Shown piece after piece: positions 30,381 to 41,500 of a stretch of DNA of 44,512 bases. Both the position numbers and the translations under genes were made by a program. The stretch spans positions 1-44,512 of the forward strand of contig CAXKVV010000481.1 of assembly GCA_964058805.1 (NCBI GenBank), written 5' to 3'. Every line of letters begins with the position of its first letter. The first letter of the stretch is position 1. The stretch is from Schoenoplectus triqueter. Taxonomy: Eukaryota > Streptophyta > Magnoliopsida > Poales > Cyperaceae. Under the pieces are notes generated by a model that saw nothing but the letters and a program-made list of their open reading frames with translations, did not search any database and was not told the origin of the DNA.

Positions 30381-31417
30381 TACTACTGTTATTATTGTTT
30401 TGTCATTAGAATGTGTCGTATTTTTATTTTTTACGTTACTATTTTATATTTAACTTGTATAATGATGCATAATCTACATATAGAGCGTTGCAGGTCCCTG
30501 TCTTGATAATGATTTATAATCTGATATATATTTTTTTCAACAACAAATCAAGATAAATCATAAGTGGATACACGTTTGCGTGGCCAAATTTCCAACATAC
30601 AGGAAACTGCGAGCATTTTTTTTTAATAATTGACAGCGCGCACTTAATTTTGATGAAATATTGCTAATGTACCATATATAGTCTATGGATGATCAAGAGC
30701 AACTTTAGACTTAATTGAGGTATCATCACGAAGAAGAAAATTAGAAGGCAATTAAACTTTGAAGTCTGGACTCAGTAGTTGTCTAGAAGAGTAATTTTTT
30801 TTCGAGTAAAAATAAGAGTCTAAACTATCTATCTTTTAATTATTTATAAATAATTCTCTATTTGAGTTTCAAACTTACAAACTTTCAAAGAGAGAACATT
30901 GTCTTTGTTACTAAATGTCTATAATTGTCTACCTAGATGTCAAAAAGACCAAATATCTAATATCTGATTAGAAGGTTGGAGGGTCCAAATTCTTTATATG
31001 TATAAATTTAATTGAATAGTTCTATTATGGATAATTTACTTTAATTAAGTCTGATATCTTCATCTATAATATAAAATTCGATTCATAGCAAAATTTAGTC
31101 AATTTAATTTATTTATTTCCTCCTTTATTTTATGTGTATTCTTTATTAAAGATATTATGAATATATGTCGCATTAAGTCGTTGGTGATAATGTAATTTCT
31201 TGCATAAACAGCAAACAGAGAATTGCAATTTTCAAGTGCGGTGAATTTAATTACTTTGTTTCTCAATTTCAAGTTTAAGCAACCACCTAGAACCAGTGAG
31301 TTTATTGGTGAAAATGCACATTAATTATTATTATTTTTGCAATATTCCTTTATTTTATGATCAAAATGCTGAAATATGCATGAATGCACTATTTGTTCCT
31401 CTGTTAATCTTGTCTGA

Positions 31418-31460
<43 letters not shown>

Positions 31461-32229
31461 TTACACGCATTGCATCTGCAAGGCTAGATACAGTCCAGTT
31501 CGTTGAACTTTAAACTTTTAGAATATTAATTAAAAAAAAAGTTGACATAGCATTTGGGCGGCAGAATCTTGTGCGTGCGTTAGCACGGTATCGCCGCATG
31601 TTTTGACTTTCAACAACGGAAATTTTGATTTTTCTTCTCAAAACTAAGAAAATTTTAATATTGAATATTAATGGATAAGTGTGAGCTCTTATATATCTAA
31701 ACTCGGTTATAACTAGAACAATATATGAAATGTTTAAAGTACCTTTGACCAAACTCAAAATACATAAATTAAGCCTTCAGACGTGGGAAGTAGCACGCCA
31801 CACTACCCTAAATATTAGGCAAAGCGACGACGACTGACCTTGCTATCATATGAAATTAATTTTATATGCACCTTTCCGAATTATCTTGAAATTTACATAT
31901 TTCCTTCTCTAAAACTTATAATATCATTTTTTTTTCAATTTATTAAAACTCTCTTATTTATCCAATTTAATATTTTTTTCTATTAAATCAGCTTCAGATT
32001 TATAATCATCATATATATATCTTTGTTTGTAATAAAATATAAAATTCCCTTTAAACCAAATCCTCAGTAAATAGATATTTATAAATGCATCCATCACATA
32101 TGATCATCAGTCATTAAAACTTTCATTTTCTCACTCATCAATTGAGGACGATTTAGTCAATTCTCTCATTTTCAGTTGAGAAATAACATCATGGTTTTGA
32201 GAGATGATAGGGTTAGAAGAGTGAAAAAA
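30380..32229. other. Intergenic, no gene seen
   Basis: AT-rich sequence with one long (AT)n repeat (listed). A GC-richer patch at about 31,555-31,605 contains no family-like frame. Short open frames at 31,296 and 31,510 are accidental. Confidence 0.55.
31421..31456. repeat. (AT)n microsatellite
   Basis: Eighteen AT units, uninterrupted. Confidence 0.95.
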
Positions 32230-32868
32230 ATGAGAAGTAGGGTTAAATAAAAAGTTCGGGCATGTGGTTCAGTTTGGGCATGTGGCTCAATTTGGGGTCA
32301 GTTCGGACTCAAACTAATTTGGTTCGAGTTAATCTGATTTGAGGTAATATGACTCGGTAGTTAAACAAACTGAGTTTGAGTTGGGTTGGCTCAGCTCAGC
32401 TAGAATAACAATAGATTTTTTTTCAAGCCCTAATCCAATAACCCATCTCTCATTCTCTCTCACCATCTGAGCGGTTTAGCAACACCACTTACTTGTTCGT
32501 GACTCAACTCGTATATCTTACTCGATATTTTTTTGTCAATCCATAAATTCAAATTAGTGCAACAAAAATATCATTGAGAGTATAGTTTGTTGAAATATCA
32601 AATTTATACCAACTCTTGTACCTATCTTGTAGATATACTAGTCTTGTAGTTTGTAGATGTACCAAATCTAAATGTCAAACCGAGTCAACACACATGGATT
32701 AACTCGTGGGCCAACTCGTGAGCTAGATTGAAATGTGATGAGCTGAGCGTGAGTTAGGTTTTTCCGCCCATAGCATTTCACAATCTCAGGTTAACTCGAC
32801 TTGTATTTTTATGAGCTGACTTTGAGCTAAGCTCATCTCGCTCGAACTTGACTCATTTACAGTCCTAA
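32230..32868. mobile_element. Probable non-autonomous element rich in GAGCTGAGC / CTCGAACTTGA words
   Basis: The stretch uses many near-copies of TGAGTTGGGTTGGCTCAGC and TGAGCTGACTTTGAGCTAAG-type words in both orientations and ends in GACTCATTTACAGTCCTAA, a common terminus of plant MITE-like repeats. The left boundary is not fixed. No ORF. Confidence 0.35.
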
Positions 32869-32883
32869 TGAGAAACGAGAGTA

Positions 32884-33532
32884 AAGGTATACAATGAGTG
32901 GGTTAATACCTTTTATTAAAATTTCAATCCAATCCGATATTAGGTTGAAATAATTCTTTATTGGCCCATTCATGATCCAACTCTATCCATTTTTATATGT
33001 GATTTTTTTTGTAAGTTATACAAATTATCATTTTAATTAAATAATCTATTATATATTTTTTATTATTTATCTTAATATTGAATTTTATATTAATGAAATT
33101 ATAATTAATGTATATTTTAAAAATATGAATAATGGATTTGAAAATTAAATATTTGTTATATCTCGCAAAGGAAAAAGATATAACTAACAATTAATGTTAA
33201 AAAAAGTTGATATATAACATACATAAAATAAAAAATATAACAAAAATTGTATATCAATAATTAAAACGCAAAGTAAAATTTTAACTTTTGAATAGTTATT
33301 CGATTGGTTTGCTTAATAAATTGTATATACAAAATTTTAAAAATATAGAATATATAATAATTATGTATGGTCGGGTATGGTTTAGATGAGTTTTAAAAAA
33401 AAAATCTATAAACCCACTCAATATAATGGGTTAGTCAAAATCATAATGTGTACCTAATCGGATAAAATATCAATCTAGTAAAAAACGATATATGAGTTAG
33501 GCGGGTTATATATTCTTTTATACACCCCTAAG
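32884..33532. mobile_element. Possible MITE-like element, very AT-rich centre
   Basis: GGTATACAATGAGTGGGTTA on the left resembles the right end read on the other strand (AGGGGTGTATAAAAGAATAT, then AACCCGCC). GGGTT/AACCC words recur near both ends. No coding content. Boundary is approximate. Confidence 0.35.
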
Positions 33533-33954
33533 CGATGTAATAAATGACTGTTATTATTTGAACAATTTGAAGGTGGATGAAAGAATATAATCGCCATAAA
33601 AAATAATTGTGGTCTCAATTTGAGTTTTAAAATATTTAATCAAGATTAATCTGTATACTTTAATATAACATTATATTATAAAAAAATTGCGAAAATTCCA
33701 AAGAAAATAGTAAACATAATATTATAAATTTTAGACGTCAAATTAAATATGTAGATTTTGATTTTAACTACATATATATATCTATATATACGAATTCTTT
33801 TTTCTTTTGGTACTTGAAAATGTTGTCGCAATTGTGGTTGGGACCGTTGGGTGACTTGATTGTCACCTTCGTATATATCGTTATTTTGATTTAAAATTTG
33901 TACAGAGAAATAGAGATATCTCGATCAAACCCACACTTGATATCGGTGGTTGTT

Positions 33955-34099
33955 TAGGGCCAGTTCGAAATTTACTGTTCATCTTGGGAAAAATAAAATC
34001 ATCTCAGAGCTAATATTTTTTTTCCCACCGTCTACCGTAAAATCAGTTCAAAACCCACACCCATACCCATTCTTACTGTGCAACCGAACAGGTCCTTAA
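33955..34099. mobile_element. Small hAT-type MITE
   Basis: Left end AGGGCCAGTTCGAAATTTAC and right end read on the other strand AAGGACCTGTTCGGTTGCAC match at AGG(G/A)CC(A/T)GTTCG. About 145 bp without coding capacity. Confidence 0.5.
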
Positions 34100-34379
34100 T
34101 TACCCATGTGTTTAACGATGACATAGACATGTCGTCTTTTCTGACACGTGCTATATGTTGCCTAAATGCTATCTGATCTATTCTACATTTCTACTCCTTT
34201 TTTCTAATGTTAGCTACATGATCTCTTGCTTAATTTACATGCAAAGATACAACGGTCTGAGTTCATTAAAGAGTTCTTTCAAGTTTCAATCGCTATCAAA
34301 TATTAACCTTGCTAAGCTGAACTTGCCCATCGGCACTGCCAATTGTTGCAATTGCAGAATTGTAGATTAAAAAAAAATT

Positions 34380-34570
34380 AGTTTCTTGTCGTGTAGCACA
34401 GGTAGCATCACCGCTTGTGCCGTACTGCCGTTGCTAAACGAAATAAGAAATAACAGCTGGAGCGAATTAATTGCAGAGTAACCGCAACCGCAAGTGATAC
34501 GAACGAATCGGATAGCATTTAATCGGATCAAATTATAAGTGCAGAAAGAGATCCTATAACTTAAAAGAAT
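34380..34570. other. GC-richer patch of unknown origin
   Basis: Contains GCCGTACTGCCGTTGC and AACCGCAACCGCAAG, words typical of some hAT-derived MITEs, but no end pair could be defined. Confidence 0.3.
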
Positions 34571-34589
34571 TGAATGTGGGAAGGTACGA

Positions 34590-34760
34590 AGTTGCCATGT
34601 GGCCCACGTGGCCAGTGAGAGCGCAAGCAACGCAAACACTTGTTGGGTCCACGAGATTCACGATTTGCGTCGGATGACGTCACACGCGTTTCTTTCCTTT
34701 CTTTGTCGCCACTTGTTGGGTCCCCGATTTTCTGTTGCATTTGCATGCAACAAACACTTG
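34590..34760. promoter_or_regulatory. Dense cluster of ACGT-type and other cis motifs without an adjacent gene
   Basis: Within 170 bp: G-box CACGTG (34,605-34,610, in CCCACGTGGCC), perfect TGACGTCA (34,675-34,682), ACGCGT (34,684-34,689), CACTTGTTGGGTCC twice (34,637-34,650 and 34,710-34,723), and GTTGCA...TGCAAC with an RY-like CATGCA (34,734-34,751). This looks like a promoter of bZIP-controlled genes. No coding exon was recognised on either side within several hundred bases. Confidence 0.35.
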
Positions 34761-36600
34761 AATTTATCGATTGTTAAATTTTTATTGCCAAGTTCCAATT
34801 CAGTATGTAAAAGTTTTTTTTTTCGAAATTTTGGTAGCGTCTGCAAATTTTGTGAGTGGATATCGAAATTTTTATTTAAAACTTTTTTAGTCAACTTCAC
34901 TGCCATCTGTTTTCTCAGAAAATAAAAATTATCCTAATTTTGGCGTTTAATATGAGAATTCAGAGTCTTATGGGGGCGTTAAATGATGTGATTATTATCA
35001 TGTGCTGAGCTCACACAAATAGATACGGATATAATTATATAAAACATTGACTTGTCTCTTTACTGAATTATATACGATTTATTTGCGAATAAAATATATT
35101 TTACGAATAATCCAAATATTTTTTAATAATTCGTTTCAATTCAAATGGGAGAGATACGAGTAATGCTGTAGACCTTGCATATCGTGTCAATGCAGAATTT
35201 TATATGCCCCTTTATTTTAATATATTTAATGTATTTGTTCCGATCTTCTGTGGCAGAATACCAAGTTGGAAACAATAATGTGAATTTTTATTTGATTGAT
35301 CAGAATTTTAGTATTTTTCACATTATTTTTACTTATATCACGAAGAACTAATCATTTTTTTATTATACTCGAATCACATATTATTGACATCGCTGAACAT
35401 TTTTTGAATAATTTAGTTATTATTATGCTCACTCACACGTACACAAATTAAATATGAATAATTCATGACCTTACGCGGCAATGATTATCTCCTTGAGATT
35501 TTGGTATTTTCCAAACTACAACTAAGAGGGAATGAGAATAGTAATATTAACTAGAATAAACATCTATTATTTACTGAAAATTAAATATAACAATATTTTA
35601 AAATACATGTTAACAATATAAATGGCATAAAAGGCAACTCACTAAATTAAATATTAAATTAAAACTGTTCTGGACAAGTTTGCTAAGAACCACCAGCATA
35701 TACACTAGGGTTTGTTAATCTAAGGTTGGAATACCCAATATGTATATGACTATATATGCTACAAATATTGTTATATATGTTGTAAATGTTCCATATATGT
35801 TATAAATTTCAATATATTTAATATAAATACTTTTGAATTTTAGTATAAACACTTTTGTCTGAATCATCTGAATGACTTTTGTGTCAGCCTGTACAATCTG
35901 CGTTTAGAATTTTTCTGAGGTACAAGCATAGAGTGCAGAATTAGAATGTAGTTATCACCCCTCTTTTAGTCAAAGTCGTTTATCTTATTATTACATTATT
36001 TTTTGCTCTAACTTTATTCAAAATGAATCTTCTCTTTCAAGAGAAACTTCTTTTTGGCAAGAAGATGCATTACGTAAATTATAAATATATTATAATAATA
36101 ATATTTGACAATAAGATATCACACAATAAACATAAACATATTAATTTATTTTTTTATGAAGGCCTTTTTATATCAGAGATCGGTCCAGCACTCAATTCCC
36201 CTCTCCAGTGTGTGCTGAGATTTAAATCCACGACCTTAGTATTTAGTGACAATGTCACTGATACTAGACACCACATTCAACATATTAATATTTTTATCAT
36301 AATGATTAAAAAGTTCCTCATTATAGCATTGATTCCTATTTTAATCAATTGATAAAATTAAACATCTGATATAATTAATATTATGCGGAAAGCATGCATG
36401 GAGATTAATTAACGGATATAATGAATATCCAAATTAACTCGGAAATATTCAATCCAGATAAGAAAAAAAACATGCTTTTAAGATCGACTCGTCATATTCA
36501 CAAGGAAACAAAGAACCAAATTGGTGGCACATTTCCATAATTCCATCGAAGGCAACCTCACCGGGGGTGTACATACCGCCAAAGTAACCCACCAGTACCA
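34760..36600. other. Intergenic region upstream of the polyamine oxidase gene
   Basis: AT-rich, no gene supported. A loose tandem of about 22 bp (TATATATGYTRYAAAT-like, roughly three to four units) lies at 35,749-35,830. At 36,165-36,245 the phrase GGTCCAGCACTCAATTCCCC ... GAGATTTAAATCCACGACCT resembles a piece of an old retroelement. The last 200 bases probably include the polyamine oxidase promoter. Confidence 0.5.
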
Positions 36601-36659
36601 CCACGAAACAAACTATAAGATGGCCCCTGTGCGATGGGGAAATCAAACGAACACGCCAA

Positions 36660-37025
36660 GGAAACAGAAAAGGATCGAGGTCTGGGTTTCTCTCTCCACG
36701 TTAAATCACCTTCCATCGCTCTTTCTCTCACCTAAAAACCAAAAAGGACACCGACTTTCCACAAAAGAACCTCAAAATCGCTCTAATTCTTTCGACGTCC
36801 CTCCAATTTGATCGGATTTGAAGGGTTTTTGGAGGAATTAAGTAGAAGAGAGCGTAGCGCGGTCTTGCGGGGCATATCGCATGAGCTGGTTCGTGAATTT
36901 GGGGCTGAACTCTAACTCGAATCACTTCGTGACCTGTTTTCTCGTTTTTCTCCTCCATTTCTCTCCTCAGTTACAGATACCCCCTTCCAATTGTATATCG
37001 ATTTGCGATAGTCATTTCCGTGAGG
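36660..37025 (+). other. Probable promoter end and 5' leader of the polyamine oxidase gene
   Basis: A pyrimidine-rich start-like tract lies at 36,686-36,730. Further down a strong pyrimidine run ending CTCTCCTCAG (36,960-36,969) looks like a splice acceptor, so a leader intron may exist; a matching donor was not identified. Exact transcription start is unknown. Confidence 0.45.
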
Positions 37026-38527
37026 ATGGAGAAACAAGGTAACTTATTTTATAGTCTGGACAAAATTGCATGTCTGTGAATTGAAACATAATGATTTCAA
37101 CTGGTGTTTGGAGTTAGCATTCAACAAATTGAAATTGGTAAAACGACACAGTACTCGGGGCAATTTTAATGCCAGTATACCACTCTGAAATTATGATATT
37201 GGCATAGTTGTCTTGAAACCCCTAAAAGTTGGAGATTTTGAAAAACAATTATCCCAGACAGTGAAGTGAATCAGCATTTATTTTTTTGTTTCGTAGAGGA
37301 ACTCATTTTGTGCTCATTTCGGACAAAAATATAATTTCCTTTTTCTTACATTAGTTTTAAGGGTAAACAAGTAAACAACTACAAGTACCATCAGAATATT
37401 TTTTTTTATGAACTGGATAGTTTTCAATCTTTATTTGTTGCTTTGCTTATTAAAATTGACAACTATCCCGTTGATTAACCTGTGCCCAGAATAAGTAGGA
37501 ATTAATTCTCTTGTGCTAAGAACAGAGCAAGAGAACTTGTTTCCCACTTTCACATAGCTGTGATCACAACTTCCAAAGTTGTACATAAATATTCTATCAA
37601 CCAATGACTGATCTTTTTGTTTATTTCTACAACTCAAAGCAACTCAAATTTGAAGTTTTCCTCTGAATCTTAGTTGCTTCTAGTGATTTTTTATTGTTAA
37701 GAAAAAATAAAGTAAAATATGTGGTTGCTATAAGTGCAAGCAGACCACCCTGTGGGGTATATATGGTTTGATGATCTTCTGATATAAGATTGTGGTTATG
37801 TTTATGTCGAACTTCTACGTGAAAAAAGGAGAAACCTTGTGATTTAAGTATGTACCTAACTTACGACAACCACTAGATTAACACTTGAGCCTCCATGCAA
37901 CTATTCTGTCCAGACAAACAAACTGTTACACTTGTCGGGTAAATTACTATTAAGTCTGGATATGAACTTGTACAAGAAAAAGATTTGTAGTTGTAATAGA
38001 AAAAAAAGAGATTCAAGGGACTAAATGTAAAATTTTTACAATTTAGAAGGAAAGAATGGGAAAAAGACTTGTGTGGTGGAGAATAATGCTCTATTATTTT
38101 GTGGTATATTCTTGTGCCTTTTTAGGTATTCTTAGGTGGGACTGTTGTAGCTTAACTAATGTATTTTAACTTTTTGGTTGGCATGGATCGTGGATCATTT
38201 TTTAAAAATTATTATCCATATATCATTCAAGTGATGCTATTATGGTCTCTTTTATATGCATGCTGATATGCATAGCATGACCTAAGCTTAGTTGTCTTTA
38301 TTTGCCTTATGTTAAACGGTTTTCTTGCAAACAACTATTGTAGATAGTATAGTCACTTTCAGTTTGATGTTTCCTAGACTCTTGGGGATCAATATTTAGT
38401 TACTTATCTTTTAGGAAAATAATTTCTGGCATTTAAGGTGTATCATATTAATATTAATATAGGACACCAAATTGATGTATGTTCATTATTTTGTATTATT
38501 TGAAGTGTCTCGTGTATCGAACATTAG
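36881..38527 (+). promoter_or_regulatory. Upstream ORF overlapping the polyamine oxidase start
   Basis: ATG at 36,881, 145 bases before the main ATG and in another frame. On the spliced message (36,881-37,038 joined to 38,506) it reads 59 codons, beginning MSWFVNLGLNS, and stops at 38,525-38,527, past the main start. Without splicing it would stop at 37,040. An upstream ORF controlling translation has been reported for Arabidopsis PAO2, so this could be comparable; it would vanish if 36,881 lies in a leader intron. Confidence 0.4.
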
Positions 38528-41500
38528 AAGAAAATCACTTTCTCCTTCAGTGATCGTAATTGGTAGTGGTTTTGCTGGCCTAGCTGCTGCCCATGCACTC
38601 AAGAATGCATCATTCAAGGTACATTATTATATTTTTTTAACATACTTTTTAGAAAGGAGTAGACCCAAAAGATTGGATTGACAAATTACAGAAATGAAGC
38701 AAATATTCTGGAATATTACCCATCTCAATTGATATGAATAATAATATTTGCTGTCATTTATTTTTCTATTTTTTTCTTAAATCTATCATCTAAACTCACT
38801 CATGAAAATAAAATTTATAAAGATGGTATCAGTTACCTCGATATATTTCAGTGAAAATACAAATGAACTACTAAGAAAATATTGCACCCACTAGATGGTA
38901 AGTGGACGGGATTGTAAGTATTAATAAAGTGTGCGTCTTGTTGAGGACTACCAATATTCTGGAGCTGTATTTATTTGCCAATGTTTAATTGGATGTTTGG
39001 CTTTCTTCTTTAGGTTGTTGTTCTTGAATCAAGAGATAGGATAGGTGGTCGGATATGCACTGATTTCTCTTTTGGCTTTCCTGTTGACCTCGGCGCCTCT
39101 TGGTGAGTTGAAATCTTTCCGGAGACTATTTGAAAATTTTAAAATTAATATACACTCGAGTTTCATTCTGATGGTTTTATGATTTCCTTAGGCTACATGG
39201 TGTGTGCGAAGAGAACCCTTTGGCACCTCTGATAGGAAGGCTTGGCCTTCCTCTTTATCGTACCAGTGGAGATGATTCAGTACTCTTTGATCATGATTTG
39301 GAGAGGTATTTACTTTTGTATTATCTGTCTTGAAAAGAAAACATGATCTCAGTATATATTAGCTGCGACTGACTAATTGTCCCATTTGTGCATAGCTATG
39401 CACTCTTTGACACCAGTGGGCATCAAGTGCCTCAAGACCTTGTGCAAAAGATAGGAGTTGTGTTTGAGACTATACTCAAGGAGGTACTTTGATTTTAATA
39501 AAATATATTATTATTATCTTATAGTTACAAAAGAAAGGTTAATTCTCTTAACAGCATTTTATGTTTCTCTGCATGTACAGACTGAAAGGCTAAGAAAAGA
39601 AAATAGTGAAGATATGTCTGTTGCAAAGGCTATTGCAATAGTACTGGAACAGAATCCGCATCTGAGGTGTGTAAATAAACATTTTTTATTTTTTATTTTT
39701 TAAGGGCATTCCAATTGACTTCCTTGGCGATTTTATTGATTATTTATTCTGGTTCTTTCTTAATTATCTGTTCTTTTAGACAAGAAGGGCTTGCAAATGA
39801 TGTGCTCCAGTGGTACCTGTGCCGTATGGAAGGATGGTTTGCCACTGATGCTGACACAATCTCTCTTCAATCTTGGGACAAGGTAAACACAAAGTATTTT
39901 CTTTTTCTTAATTTTTCTTTTATATATTCAGTGCATAGCAGCCCATAATTTTATGAGGCATGATTTAGTGTCATTCCCTTGGTTTTTGTTACTGCGGTCA
40001 AGTTTCATTTCTAGCCTATCTTAAACTTGTTTGGGACTTAACATCAGGGTTTCAATTTTTTGTTGAGGTGTGACTTGATTTTTCTGTTGTTATTCCTATT
40101 AACATCAGGGTTTCTTGTTTGGGTAGCCTAGTGTTGCTGGTATATTTGGATATCATATTAGTTGCAATCTGGTTTCAATTTTAATAAAATTGGTGGCTAT
40201 GCCACTTTTTCAGGTAAGCAAAAAGAAAACTTAATAGTTTCTATAAAATGAATACAGGAAGTGCTGCTTCCAGGAGGGCATGGTTTAATGGTGCGGGGAT
40301 ACCGGCCTGTCATAAACACTCTAGCTAAAGGCATTGATATTCGCCTACGTCATAGGTTTGTACAGTTTTTACTTTACTTCTTGGCATTGTTAGCCCTTTA
40401 AATTTAAGGGAAGGCACCATTATTAGAGATTACTTCATGCTTTCCCATCTTTTGATTTATGGGCACTGGATTTACGATGGGTGCACTTTTTGGTGATGAT
40501 AGTGTATTTATTTTCTGGACAATTGTGTTTTCTAAGTAAAATCTACTCTTCATGAAATTCACCGAGTTTTAGATCAAATTTTGTTATTGCAATTTTCCTT
40601 TTGCCAAGTCCTTTATGGGCACTGGAGTTCCGATGGGTGCACTTTTTGGTGTTGTTATTGTATTTATTTTCTAGACAATTGTGTTTTCTAAGTAAATCTG
40701 CTCTTCATGAAATTCACCAAGTTTTAGATCAAATTTTGTTATTGCAATTTTCCTTTTGCTAAGTCCTTCAATTTTCCTTCTCAACTGCTGTGGCACCTAA
40801 TAGTTATGAGAGATCTTGGTCATATGCGATTGGTCAAAGAAAAGTTAACATTGAGACACAGACATAACCATTATATAAACTTAAAGAAATTGTTCCTCTT
40901 CTAGGGTTACACAAGTTGTGCGCCACAATAATGGTGTAGAAGTAATGGTAGAAAGCGGCAAGACTTTTGTGGCTGATGCTGCTGTAGTAACTGTGCCGGT
41001 CGGTGTACTAAAAGCAAACTTGATAAAATTTGAACCTCAACTGCCAGACTGGAAGGAAGAGGCAATAAGAGAACTAAGTGTTGGCACTGAGAATAAAATA
41101 GCATTACACTTTGAGAGGGTATTCTGGCCAAATGTTGAGTTTATAGGGGTAGTTTCATCAACTACTTACGGATGTAGTTATTTTCTTAATTTGCACAAGG
41201 CAACTGGGTATCCTGTGCTTGTTTACATGCCAGCTGGTCGACTTGCTCATGATATAGAGAAATTGTCGGATGAGGCTGCTGCAAAATTCGCATTCTCTCA
41301 GTTACAGCACATCCTGCCTAATGCATGTGAACCGGTGCGTATTTGCATTTCTCTGATATTGTAGTATTGCTAGAATAACTATATCAATGACTTTTAAGTA
41401 GGCATAAATTTTTGGTGAATTGTGATCATCATCTCTTTGGTGTATCTATTTTTAATTCTTACCAATTTGTATTACTCGTGGTATAGGTATATCACTTGCT

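Noticed and set aside
31296..31487. 63-codon plus-strand frame ending in alternating Tyr-Ile
   Set aside because: Produced by the (AT)n microsatellite; no other protein-like feature.
34599..34925. 108-codon plus frame over the promoter-like block
   Set aside because: Low-complexity Phe-rich tail, no domain, and the minus strand is open in the same place.
36521..36811. 96-codon frame just upstream of the polyamine oxidase leader
   Set aside because: No recognisable family, lies in the probable promoter and start region, and the minus strand is open there as well.
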